A stretch of DNA of 64,000 bases from the NCBI GenBank assembly GCA_016219375.1, contig JACRNC010000017.1, positions 1 to 64,000 on the forward strand, written 5' to 3'. Source of the DNA: Burkholderiales bacterium (lineage in GTDB: Bacteria; Pseudomonadota; Gammaproteobacteria; Burkholderiales; Burkholderiaceae_C). Below the pieces are notes generated by a model. The model worked only from the letters and a program-made list of their open reading frames with translations. It was not told the DNA's origin and did not search any database. The position numbers and the translations under genes were made by a program. The first letter of the stretch is position 1. Each line of letters starts with the position of its first letter. This document shows, in pieces, positions 56,986 to 64,000 of this stretch.

Positions 56986-57912
56986 TCAGTGGTCGCGGCA
57001 GACCACGCGTTCGGCCAGCGCGGCCAGGGCATCCGGACGGGCCAGGCTGGCCCGCTGCAACGCCTGGCAGGCACTGTCGTGCAGGCGGTCGGCCTCGGCG
57101 CGCGCGGCCTGCAGGCCGAGCAGCGAGACATAGGTGGGCTTGCCGTCGCTGGCGTCCTTGCCGGCCGTCTTGCCGAGGGCGTCGGAGCCCTGCGTGGCAT
57201 CCAGGATGTCGTCGACGATCTGGAAGGCCAGGCCGATGGCCGCGCCGTAGTCAGACAGCGCCTGCCAGGTGGCCGGCGTGCACGGCCCGCAGGCGGCGCC
57301 CATGAGCACGCTGGCCTGCAGCAGGGCGCCGGTCTTGCGGCGGTGCATGTCGCGCAGCGTGGGCAGGTCCAGCTGCACGCCGACGCTGGCCAGGTCCACC
57401 GCCTGGCCGCCGGCCATGCCGGCGTGGCCGGCGGCGCGGGCCAGCAGGGCGCACAGCCGCGCCTGCAGGGCAGGCGGCACGGCGCTCTGCAGCCGCTCGC
57501 CTTCGGGCGTGAGCAGCTCGAAGGCCAGGGCCTGCATGGCGTCGCCGGCCAGCATGGCGCGGGCCTCGCCGTACTGCACGTGCACCGTGGGCTTGCCGCG
57601 GCGCAGCACGTCGTTGTCCATGCAGGGCATGTCGTCGTGCACCAGCGAGTAGGCGTGGATCAGCTCCACCGCGCAGGCCGCGCGCAGGGCGGGCTCGGCG
57701 GAAAAGGGATCGGCGCCGGCCACGGCCTCGGCGGCGGCCAGCGTGAGCAGCGCGCGCAGGCGCTTGCCGCCGTCGAGCACGCCGTAGCGCATCACCTCGC
57801 CCAGGCCGGCGGGGGCGTCGGCGGGCACCCAGGCGCGCAGGGCGGACTCCACCGCGTCGAGTGCGCGGGCCGACCAGGCGTCGAAGGCGTCGGCGCTCAC
57901 CGCGGTGTTCAT
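56986..57912 (-). CDS. ispA: Farnesyl diphosphate synthase
   Basis: Condenses dimethylallyl or geranyl diphosphate with isopentenyl diphosphate (EC 2.5.1.10). The 308 residues contain the first Asp-rich motif [16 protein letters not shown] (Asp93-94) and the second, [14 protein letters not shown] (Asp234-238), plus the substrate-binding DGGKRLR near residue 48 and RRKTGALL near 191. Length and motifs match bacterial FPP synthases rather than long-chain synthases. I place the start at ATG 57912, overlapping xseB by 4 bp; a longer frame adds a Gly/Arg-rich stretch. It feeds the isoprenoid pathway with dxs. Confidence 0.95.
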   Translation of the reverse strand: MNTAVSADAFDAWSARALDAVESALRAWVPADAPAGLGEVMRYGVLDGGKRLRALLTLAAAEAVAGADPFSAEPALRAACAVELIHAYSLVHDDMPCMDNDVLRRGKPTVHVQYGEARAMLAGDAMQALAFELLTPEGERLQSAVPPALQARLCALLARAAGHAGMAGGQAVDLASVGVQLDLPTLRDMHRRKTGALLQASVLMGAACGPCTPATWQALSDYGAAIGLAFQIVDDILDATQGSDALGKTAGKDASDGKPTYVSLLGLQAARAEADRLHDSACQALQRASLARPDALAALAERVVCRDH

Positions 57913-58175
57913 GCGCCCGCCCACGGCTTGAGCTGGCCGTCTTCCAGCACCTTGACCTGGGCCTCGACCGCCTCCAGCCGCTGGCGGCACAGGGCCAGCA
58001 GCTCGGTGCCGCGCTGGTAGCGCTGCAGCAGCTGGTCCAGCGGGAGCTGGCCGGCTTCCATCTGCTCGACCAGGCGCTCCAGCTCCTCCAGCGCGTCCTC
58101 GAAGCGCAGGTCGTCCTTCAGGGCATCGGCAGGGGCGGCGGCGCCGGCGGCGGTGGGGGAGGGCGTCTTGGCCAT
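57909..58175 (-). CDS. xseB: Exodeoxyribonuclease VII small subunit
   Basis: An 88-residue small subunit of exonuclease [62 protein letters not shown]. The family pattern of a helix ending [26 protein letters not shown] is clear. It associates in several copies with XseA to degrade single-stranded DNA and aids mismatch repair. The start is ATG 58175. It is the first gene of xseB-ispA-dxs, with a 4-bp overlap into ispA. A 20-residue Pro/Ala-rich N-terminal stretch precedes the conserved domain. Confidence 0.93.
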   Translation of the reverse strand: MAKTPSPTAAGAAAPADALKDDLRFEDALEELERLVEQMEAGQLPLDQLLQRYQRGTELLALCRQRLEAVEAQVKVLEDGQLKPWAGA

Positions 58176-58645
58176 GGTGCGGCCCCGGCAGGGGCGGGGT
58201 GACGGGCGCTGGCCCGCGGTCGGGCCGGGCGGCGAGGGTGGCCGCGCGCCTGGCGCTGCGGGCGAGGTGGTGCGCCGCGCAGCCGCCGTGAAAAAGCTTT
58301 CCATTTTAGGGGCGGCGTGGCGCCGGGGCCGGCGAGCCACCCCTTTACGCGGTAACCCCAAGCCCCGGCGGCTAAAATTGGCGCCCGCTCGCGCAATTCG
58401 GCGCGCTGCGGCAACCCAAGTCCCACCCCGGCGGCGCCCGCTTCGTCACAGGCGCGCTGCCAAGGAACCCGCGCGCGCGAGGCGGCCCACCGGCCGCTTG
58501 CGGCTGCAGCCTGGCTGGCTGCCCGCACCGGCTCGTCTCCGGACCCGTCTCGCCCGCTGGCCGTCTGTCTTGCCCCAAGGCAGCGCCTGGCCGGTGTTCA
58601 TCAAGGGTGGTGGTTTGACTTTCCTTCTTGGAGACCCCGGGGATC
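58176..58645. promoter_or_regulatory. Divergent region between xseB operon and Rieske gene
   Basis: This 470-bp gap must hold promoters in both directions. TAAAAT occurs on the plus strand (58373-58378, towards the Rieske gene) and on the minus strand (58308-58303, towards xseB). Neither has a good -35 at 16-18 bp (TTTACG at 58344 is 23 bp from the plus copy). The rest is G+C-rich and I see no gene. Confidence 0.35.
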
Positions 58646-59764
58646 ATGTCCGACCTGAGCACCGCACTGAAAGTCCTGGAGCGCGCCCGCACGCAGCTGC
58701 CCGTCACGTCGTACTTCGACGAGACGCTCTACCAGCAGGAGGTGGCCCGCATCTTTCAGTCCGGTCCTCGCTACCTGGGGCATGAGCTGGCCGTGCCCGA
58801 GGTGGGGGACTACTACGCGCTGCCGCAGGAGGGCGAAGGCCGTGCCCTGGTGCGCACGCCCGAGGGCATCCAGCTGGTCTCCAACGTCTGCCGCCACCGC
58901 CAGGCGGTGATGCTGCGCGGCCGCGGCCACACGCGCAACAACATCGTCTGCCCGCTGCACCGCTGGACGTACGACCTCAAGGGCGAGCTCATCGGCGCGC
59001 CGCACTTCGACCACGATCCCTGCCTGAACCTGAAGAACTACCCGGTCCAGAACTGGAACGGGCTGCTCTTCGAAGGCAATGGGCGCGACGTGGCCGCCGA
59101 TCTGGCCCGCCTGGGCCCGCGTGGTGAGCTGGACTTCTCCGGCTACGTGCTGGACAAGGTCGAGCTGCACGAGTGCAACTACAACTGGAAGACCTTCATC
59201 GAGGTCTACCTGGAGGACTACCACGTCGGCCCCTTCCACCCCGGGCTGGGCAACTTCGTCACCTGCGACGACCTGGCCTGGGAGTTCGGCCAGGAGTACT
59301 CGGTGCAGACCGTGGGCGTGGCCAAGACCTTCGACCGGCCCGGCTCGGCCGTATACGAGCGCTGGCGCGAGGTGCTGCTGCAGTACCGCCAGGGCCAGAA
59401 GCCCGAGCGCGGCGCGATCTGGCTGACCTACTACCCCAACGTGATGGTCGAGTGGTACCCGCACGTGCTGGTCGTCTCCACGCTCTTCCCCAAGGGGCCG
59501 CAGAAGACGCTCAACATGGTCGAGTTCTACTACCCCGAGGAGATCGCCGCCTTCGAGCGCGAGTTCATCGAGGCCGAGCAGGCCGCCTACATGGAGACCT
59601 GCATCGAGGACGACGAGATCGCCGAGCGCATGGATGCCGGCCGCCGCGCGCTGATGGAACGCGGCGACAACGAGGTGGGCCCGTACCAGAGCCCGATGGA
59701 AGACGGCATGCAGCACTTCCACGAGTGGTACCGGCGCGTGATGGACTTCCGCGACCCGGCGTGA
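58646..59764 (+). CDS. Rieske-type ring-hydroxylating oxygenase alpha subunit-like protein
   Basis: A 372-residue Rieske oxygenase large-subunit-type protein. The Rieske [2Fe-2S] ligands are Cys82-His84 in VCRHRQAVM and Cys102-His105 in CPLHRWTYD. The mononuclear iron site has His193 and His198 in EDYHVGPFHPG. Such proteins hydroxylate aromatic or other substrates using electrons from a reductase. No beta subunit, ferredoxin or reductase gene is nearby, so the electron donor must come from elsewhere. The start at 58646 follows CTTGGAG. It is a family widespread in betaproteobacteria with no known substrate, so the product is open. Confidence 0.85.
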   Translation: MSDLSTALKVLERARTQLPVTSYFDETLYQQEVARIFQSGPRYLGHELAVPEVGDYYALPQEGEGRALVRTPEGIQLVSNVCRHRQAVMLRGRGHTRNNIVCPLHRWTYDLKGELIGAPHFDHDPCLNLKNYPVQNWNGLLFEGNGRDVAADLARLGPRGELDFSGYVLDKVELHECNYNWKTFIEVYLEDYHVGPFHPGLGNFVTCDDLAWEFGQEYSVQTVGVAKTFDRPGSAVYERWREVLLQYRQGQKPERGAIWLTYYPNVMVEWYPHVLVVSTLFPKGPQKTLNMVEFYYPEEIAAFEREFIEAEQAAYMETCIEDDEIAERMDAGRRALMERGDNEVGPYQSPMEDGMQHFHEWYRRVMDFRDPA

Positions 59765-59837
59765 ACCTGCGCCTGAGCCATCCTGCGGGCCGCCTTCGGG
59801 CGGCCCGCGCCCTTGCGCGCATCGGGAGGCGCCCCGC

Positions 59838-60779
59838 TTGAGCCGGCTGTCCGCATCGTGGCTGATGGTGGTCGCCACGCTGCTCTTCGCCCTGATGGGC
59901 GTGTGCGTGAAGTTCGCCTCGGGCTATTTCGGCACGGCGGCCGTCGTGGCCAGCCGTGGGGTGGTCGGCGCGGTGGTGATCGGCCTGATCGCCCATGCGC
60001 AGCGCGTGAGCCTGCGCACGGCCGTGCCCATGCTGCACGTGCGCCGCGGCGTGTCGGGCGTGGCGGCGCTGAGCCTGTGGTTCTACGCGATCAGCGTGCT
60101 GCCGCTGTCGACCGCGGTGACGCTGAACTACATGTCATCCGTGTGGATGGCGGTCTTCCTGATCATCGGCGCGCTGCTGCCCGGCGGGCGGCGGGTGGAT
60201 GCGCGGCTGGTGTGGACGGTGCTGATTGGCTTTGCCGGCGTGGCCCTGGTGCTGCGGCCCACCCTGGGCGAGGGCCAGCTGCTGGCCGGCCTGGTGGGGC
60301 TGGTGTCGGGCATGCTGGCGGCCACGGCCTACATCCAGGTCACCGCACTGGGCCGGGCCGGCGAGCCCGAGGTGCGGGTGGTCTTCTACTTCTCGCTGAT
60401 GACGGCGCTGGGCGGCACCGGGATCTGGCTGGCGGCGCAGATGCTGTCGGGCCATCTGCACGCGCCTTTCGCCGCCGCGCCCTGGAGCGGCTGGCTGGCC
60501 CTGGTGGGCGCCGGCGTGTTCGCCACGCTGGCCCAGCTGCTGATGACGCGGGCCTACGCGCGCGGCAGCATGCTGGTCAATGCCAACCTGCAATACCTGG
60601 GCATCGTGCATGCCTGTGTCTTCGGGCTGCTGATCTTTGGCGACCGGCTCACGCCGTTGTCGGTGGCCGGCATGGTGCTGATCGTCGGCTCCGGCATGGT
60701 GGCGGCGCGGCTGCGGCCGCTGGTGACGGCGCCCAAGGCGACCCAAGGATCTGACCACCCAATGAAGGAGCCCGCATGA
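59838..60779 (+). CDS. DMT-superfamily (EamA) transporter
   Basis: A 313-residue permease with ten predicted helices in two EamA repeats: SRLSASWLMVVATLLFALMGVCVKFASGYF and, in the second half, LVGLVSGMLAATAYIQVTALGRAGEPEVRVVFYFSLM. A repeated Pro-Leu-Ser pattern (VLPLSTAVTLNYMSSVW) is typical. It probably exports metabolites or amino acids; the substrate is unknown. The start is TTG at 59838 with GGGAGG eight bases upstream. Its stop overlaps the sulfurtransferase start by 4 bp, so they form an operon. Confidence 0.88.
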   Translation: MSRLSASWLMVVATLLFALMGVCVKFASGYFGTAAVVASRGVVGAVVIGLIAHAQRVSLRTAVPMLHVRRGVSGVAALSLWFYAISVLPLSTAVTLNYMSSVWMAVFLIIGALLPGGRRVDARLVWTVLIGFAGVALVLRPTLGEGQLLAGLVGLVSGMLAATAYIQVTALGRAGEPEVRVVFYFSLMTALGGTGIWLAAQMLSGHLHAPFAAAPWSGWLALVGAGVFATLAQLLMTRAYARGSMLVNANLQYLGIVHACVFGLLIFGDRLTPLSVAGMVLIVGSGMVAARLRPLVTAPKATQGSDHPMKEPA

Positions 60780-61648
60780 GCCCCACCACCCGCCTGCATT
60801 CGCCGCTTCTTTCGGTCGCCGAGCTGCAATCCGAGCTGGCCGGCGCCGCGCCGCCGCTGCTGCTGGACGCGAGCTTCGAGCTGGCCGACCCTTCCGCCGG
60901 GCGACGCGCCTGGGAGCAGGCCCACATCCCGGGCTCCTGCCACGTGGATCTGGAGGCCGACCTCTGCGGCCCGCGCAGCGGGCGCAACGGGCGGCATCCG
61001 CTGCCGGAGCGGGTGGCGTTTGCGCGCACCGCTGCGGCGCTGGGCGTGCGGCCGGGCCGCTCCGTCGTGGTGCTCGACCGCGGTGACGGCGCCTTCGCCG
61101 CGCGGCTGTGGTGGATGCTGCGCTGGCTGGGCCATGCCGACGTGCGTGTGCTGGACGGCGGGCTCAAGGCCTGGACGGCCGCCGGCGGCGAGCTGGTGGA
61201 CGGCAGCTGGGCGCCGCCTGCGGCAGCCGATGCGGCCTATCCCGAGCGCGCGCCGCTCGCGGCCACCATCGACGCCGACACGCTGCAGGCGCGGCTGGCC
61301 GAGGTGCTGCTGATCGACGCCCGCGGCGCGGCGCGCTATCGCGGCGAGGTCGAGCCCATCGACCCGGTGGCGGGCCACATCCCCGGCGCGCTCAACCGGC
61401 CGTATACCGAAAACCTGGCGCCCGACGGCCTCTTCCTGAGCCCGCCGCAGCTGCGCCAGGCCTTTGCCGCGCTGGGGCTGACGCCTGACCAACCGCGCGT
61501 GGTGGTCAGCCAATGCGGCTCGGGCGTGACCGCCTGCCACAACCTGCTGGCGCTGGAGGTGGCCGGCCTGCCCGGCGGGCTGCTCTACCCGGGCTCGTGG
61601 AGCGAGTGGTGCGCCGACCCGGCCCGGCCGGTGGCGACCGGCGCCTGA
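60776..61648 (+). CDS. 3-Mercaptopyruvate sulfurtransferase-like (tandem rhodanese) protein
   Basis: A 290-residue protein with two rhodanese domains. The N-terminal domain is inactive (no catalytic Cys). The C-terminal domain has the catalytic Cys247 in the loop QCGSGVTAC. The CGSGVTA loop is typical of 3-mercaptopyruvate sulfurtransferase (SseA) rather than thiosulfate rhodanese (CRKGVT-like). It would move sulfane sulfur from 3-mercaptopyruvate to cyanide, thioredoxin or other acceptors. It overlaps the DMT transporter gene by 4 bp (ATGA). The transporter could move a sulfur compound, but this is only a guess. Confidence 0.88.
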   Translation: MSPTTRLHSPLLSVAELQSELAGAAPPLLLDASFELADPSAGRRAWEQAHIPGSCHVDLEADLCGPRSGRNGRHPLPERVAFARTAAALGVRPGRSVVVLDRGDGAFAARLWWMLRWLGHADVRVLDGGLKAWTAAGGELVDGSWAPPAAADAAYPERAPLAATIDADTLQARLAEVLLIDARGAARYRGEVEPIDPVAGHIPGALNRPYTENLAPDGLFLSPPQLRQAFAALGLTPDQPRVVVSQCGSGVTACHNLLALEVAGLPGGLLYPGSWSEWCADPARPVATGA

Positions 61649-61697
61649 GCCGACCTGAGCGCACCTAAGTTGGCCTGAGCGGGGCTTGGGCCCGCTC
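61644..61697 (+). terminator. 10-bp repeat and hairpin between convergent genes
   Basis: Four 10-bp units (CCTGAGCCGA-like; 61644-61683) begin in the sulfurtransferase stop region. They run into a hairpin GAGCGGG (61677-61683) / CCCGCTC (61691-61697) with a 7-nt loop. It lies between convergent genes but lacks a T-tract. Confidence 0.4.
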
Positions 61698-61716
61698 ACC
61701 GGCTCGCCGCCGTGCG

Positions 61717-62487
61717 TCAGTGCATCGCGTGGGCCAGCGAGCCGGTCAGCGCCAGCCCGGCGGCCAGCCAGCCGATCTGCTGCAGCGTCTCGTTGGCGGA
61801 AAGCCGCTGCTGCAGCTGCGGGATGAGATCGGCCACGGCCACGTAGATGAAGCTGCTGGCGGCCACCACCATCATGTAGGGCAGGGCGGCTTCCCAGGGC
61901 TTGATCAGCAGATAGCCCAGCACGCCGCCCAGCACCGCGGCCAGGCCGGACACCGCGTTGTAGGCCAGCGCCCGGCGGCGCGACAGCCCGGCGTTGAGCA
62001 GCACGACGTAGTCGCCCACCTCCTGCGGAATCTCGTGGGCGATGATGGCCGCCGACGTGACCAGGCCGAGCTGGAAGTCGGTGAGGAAGGCCGCGGCGAT
62101 CAGCACGCCGTCGCAGAAGTTGTGGATGCTGTCGCCCACCAGCACGCTCCAGCCGCCGCGCCCGGCCTGCTGCGCATCGAAGCCGTGATGGTGGTGATGG
62201 TGGTCGTGCTCGTGGTGATGGCCGTGGCGATAGAGCTCGGCCTTCTCCAGCAGGAAGAAGAACAGCAGCCCGCCCAGCAGTGCGATGAAGAGCGAATGCG
62301 GGTCGGCTTGGCCCTCGAAGGCCTCGGGCAGCACGTGGATCAACGCCGTGCCCAGCAGCACGCCGGTGGACAGACTGACCAGGTGGCGGACGATGACGCT
62401 CAGCAGCGCGTTGGACAAGCCGGCGGCGATGACCACCGACAGCAGGCTGCCGGCCAGGGTCACCAGGACGATGTACAGGAGTGTCAT
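61717..62487 (-). CDS. ZIP-family metal transporter
   Basis: A 256-residue ZIP permease with eight predicted helices. The metal-transport helices carry GVLLGTALIHVLPEAFEG (HxxPE) and HNFCDGVLIAAAFLTDFQLG, then AIIAHEIPQEVGDYVVLLNAG (HEIPQE). The cytoplasmic loop between helices 3 and 4 is His-rich (His88-His101, interspersed with Glu/Asp), as in zinc-binding ZIP loops. It should import zinc, possibly with other divalent metals. It is monocistronic, convergent with the sulfurtransferase gene. Confidence 0.9.
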   Translation of the reverse strand: MTLLYIVLVTLAGSLLSVVIAAGLSNALLSVIVRHLVSLSTGVLLGTALIHVLPEAFEGQADPHSLFIALLGGLLFFFLLEKAELYRHGHHHEHDHHHHHHGFDAQQAGRGGWSVLVGDSIHNFCDGVLIAAAFLTDFQLGLVTSAAIIAHEIPQEVGDYVVLLNAGLSRRRALAYNAVSGLAAVLGGVLGYLLIKPWEAALPYMMVVAASSFIYVAVADLIPQLQQRLSANETLQQIGWLAAGLALTGSLAHAMH

Positions 62488-62700
62488 GAGGCTGCCGCAG
62501 CGGATTCAGAAAACATGCCAGACCGGCCCGCGGCAGCAGCGAGCGGGTGGAAGAGGCGGGCGGGGGAAAGAGGAAGCGACCGGGGCACAGACGGCGCAGG
62601 GTCAGAAGCGGGCAAAGAGCAGCATGAAAACGGCTGCGGGGGCACCGCAACGTATGACCCGCATGACGGACCCGGGGCGGCGGCGCTGCCCGGTGCAGGC
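62488..62700. other. Gap between dienelactone hydrolase and ZIP genes
   Basis: 213 bp on the same transcription direction (minus). There is no Zur-type AT-rich palindrome, which might have been expected upstream of a zinc importer, and no coding region. Confidence 0.3.
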
Positions 62701-63597
62701 TCAAGCCGGCGCCACGCCGTGCTGCCGCAGCCAGCCCAGGCAGCGGGACCAGGCATCGACCGCCGCCTCGGCCCGGTAGCTGGGGCGGTAGTCGGCGAAG
62801 AAGGCATGCGGCGCGTCGGGATAGACCACGAACTGCGATGCCTTGGCCGCTGCGGAGCCGGCTGCCAGGGCCTTCTGCATCTTATCAACCGTCTCCAGCG
62901 GGATGCCCGTGTCCTGGGCGCCATAGAGGCCCAGCACCGGCGCCTGCAACTGGGCGGCGACGTCGATCGGGTGGCGCGGCGCGTTGGCCGTCGGCTCGCC
63001 CACCAGCCGGCCGTACCAGGCCACACCGGCCTGCAGCGGCGCATGCGCGGCATACAGCCAGGTGTGGCGGCCGCCCCAGCAGAAGCCGGTCACGCCCACC
63101 CGGGCCCCATCGCCGCCGTTGCGCGCGGCCCAGTCGCGCGCGGCGTCCAGGTCGCCCATGACCTGGGCATCGGGCACCTGGCTGACCAGCTCGCGCATCA
63201 GCGTCGGGATGTCGGGGTACCTGCGCGGGTCGCCCTGGCGGGCATAGAGGTCCGGCGCGATGGCCAGGTAGCCCTGGTGGGCGAAGCGCCGCACCACGTC
63301 GGCGATGTGCTCGTGCAGGCCGAAGATCTCGCTGATGACCAGCACGATGGGAGCCGGCCGGTTGCCGGCCGAGCGGGCCTGGTAGGCCGGCATGTCGAAG
63401 TCGCCGACGCGGATGCTCACCGGGCCGGCCACCAGGCCGCGGGTGTCCGTCAGGATGGTCTGCGCCCCCACCGGCAGCACGGCCGCGGCAAAGCCTACGC
63501 CCACGGCGCCCTGCACGAAGTCGCGCCGCGACCAGTCGCTGCCGGCGCATGAGGGGCGGCTGTCGTCCGCGAGGGCGGCGTTGCGGTCATCGGGCAT
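62701..63597 (-). CDS. Tat-exported dienelactone hydrolase family protein
   Basis: A 298-residue alpha/beta hydrolase of the dienelactone hydrolase family. The N-terminus carries a twin-arginine signal, SDWSRRDFVQGAVGVGFAAAVLPVGAQ (Arg24-Arg25), so it is exported folded to the periplasm. The nucleophile is Cys173 in VTGFCWGGRH, as in DLH (Cys not Ser). The acid is Asp in YGAQDTGIP, and the His is in PDAPHAFFADYRPSY. DLH family members cleave lactones or esters; the substrate here is unknown. The start is ATG 63597, with no clear Shine-Dalgarno. It is divergent from ppx. Confidence 0.87.
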   Translation of the reverse strand: MPDDRNAALADDSRPSCAGSDWSRRDFVQGAVGVGFAAAVLPVGAQTILTDTRGLVAGPVSIRVGDFDMPAYQARSAGNRPAPIVLVISEIFGLHEHIADVVRRFAHQGYLAIAPDLYARQGDPRRYPDIPTLMRELVSQVPDAQVMGDLDAARDWAARNGGDGARVGVTGFCWGGRHTWLYAAHAPLQAGVAWYGRLVGEPTANAPRHPIDVAAQLQAPVLGLYGAQDTGIPLETVDKMQKALAAGSAAAKASQFVVYPDAPHAFFADYRPSYRAEAAVDAWSRCLGWLRQHGVAPA

Positions 63598-63906
63598 GGA
63601 TGGTTCTCCGTGTGGATGTGGGGGCGACGCGGCCGGGCGGCGGCTCGCTTGAGCGCCGCCGAAGCTGAAGCTGAAGCCATGCCGAAGCCGAAGCGAGGTC
63701 GGTGCCAGGCCTGAGCGGGCCGGGGCCGCATCATGCTTGCAGCGCGCGGGCTGCGCCAGCCGCAAGGCTTGTCATGGTTTGCGCGGAGAATGGCCCGGCG
63801 GTTCGCAAGCCGGGCCCCGATCCTCGCGTTCCGTCGTCCTTCCCTCCCGCTCCTTTCCTGCCGGCACGGCGCGCCCCGCGGCGCGTCGCTTGCCGCCTGC
63901 CCGCGC
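63598..63906. other. Divergent region between DLH gene and ppx
   Basis: 309 bp with a GAAGC-type simple repeat (GAAGCTGAAGCTGAAGCC and GAAGCCGAAGC around 63661-63693). No promoter elements or genes could be supported. Confidence 0.35.
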
Positions 63907-64000
63907 ATGACCGACCTGCTTGCCGCCATCGACATCGGCTCCAACAGCTTTCGCCTGGAAATCGCCCAGGTCAACTGCGGCCAGTACCGCCGGCTGGACT
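63907..64000 (+). CDS. ppx: Exopolyphosphatase (Ppx/GppA family), cut by the window end
   Basis: Only the first 31 codons are in the window. MTDLLAAIDIGSNSFRLEIAQV is the phosphate-binding start of the ASKHA-fold Ppx/GppA family (AAIDIGSNSFRL is strongly conserved). Ppx releases phosphate from inorganic polyphosphate; GppA hydrolyses pppGpp. The fragment is too short to tell them apart. Confidence 0.85.
   Translation, partial: MTDLLAAIDIGSNSFRLEIAQVNCGQYRRLD

Overview
The window is about 70% G+C, has short intergenic gaps and many 4-bp start/stop overlaps. Several gene families point to a betaproteobacterium of the order Burkholderiales, probably in the Leptothrix/Rubrivivax/Sphaerotilaceae neighbourhood. 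The main clues are a B-type exosortase with EpsI, a PEP-CTERM protein, a double-length UvrA, FolE2, and a xseB-ispA-dxs operon. This placement is inferred from gene content and not from a search.

Layout. 0.1-1.2 kb: an Xre-RES toxin-antitoxin pair. 1.3-3.5 kb: housekeeping genes (NAD(P)HX dehydratase, histidine phosphatase, HPF-like ribosome factor). 3.8-7.8 kb: an aliphatic amidase (AmiE) followed by a CbbQ/NorQ-type AAA+ ATPase and a CbbO/NorD-type VWA protein. 8.1-12.0 kb: a VTT membrane protein, a SugE-type exporter, MetY and an orphan SsuA-like binding protein. 12.2-14.6 kb: a Phd-VapC pair, a DUF4010/MgtC membrane protein and an orphan HTH antitoxin. 14.7-20.5 kb: a tandem-fused UvrA of 1,938 residues. 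20.8-22.2 kb: a secreted protein of unknown family with a PEP-CTERM protein. 22.2-27.2 kb: a complete branched-chain-amino-acid-type ABC importer. 27.5-29.9 kb: small stress-type proteins and a CBS-pair protein.

30.0-31.5 kb: a GFA protein and one strikingly AT-rich foreign gene. 31.5-36.2 kb: DUF2804 and an AraC regulator, a sterol-desaturase-family hydroxylase and a secreted metallo-beta-lactamase-fold hydrolase. 36.5-42.6 kb: a MASE1/CHASE/PAS hybrid histidine kinase and alaS. 42.7-53.7 kb: an exopolysaccharide locus made of two convergent operons. The plus-strand arm holds four glycosyltransferases and a GH99-like protein. The minus-strand arm holds EpsF, exosortase B, EpsI, an O-antigen ligase-like polymerase and a DUF4422 transferase. 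54.0-58.2 kb: folE2, dxs, ispA and xseB. 58.6-64.0 kb: a Rieske oxygenase, a DMT permease, a 3-mercaptopyruvate sulfurtransferase-like protein, a ZIP metal transporter, a Tat-exported dienelactone hydrolase and the start of ppx.

The exosortase and EPS arms should act together with the PEP-CTERM protein at 21.5 kb: the anchored substrate is sorted by XrtB while the glycosyltransferases build the polymer. The most unusual items are the AmiE/AAA+/VWA cluster, the AT-rich gene with a phage-tail-like N-terminus, the UvrA fusion, a lysine-to-arginine change in the LivF Walker A motif, and several clean palindromic operator candidates. No CRISPR array, insertion sequence, rRNA or tRNA was seen.
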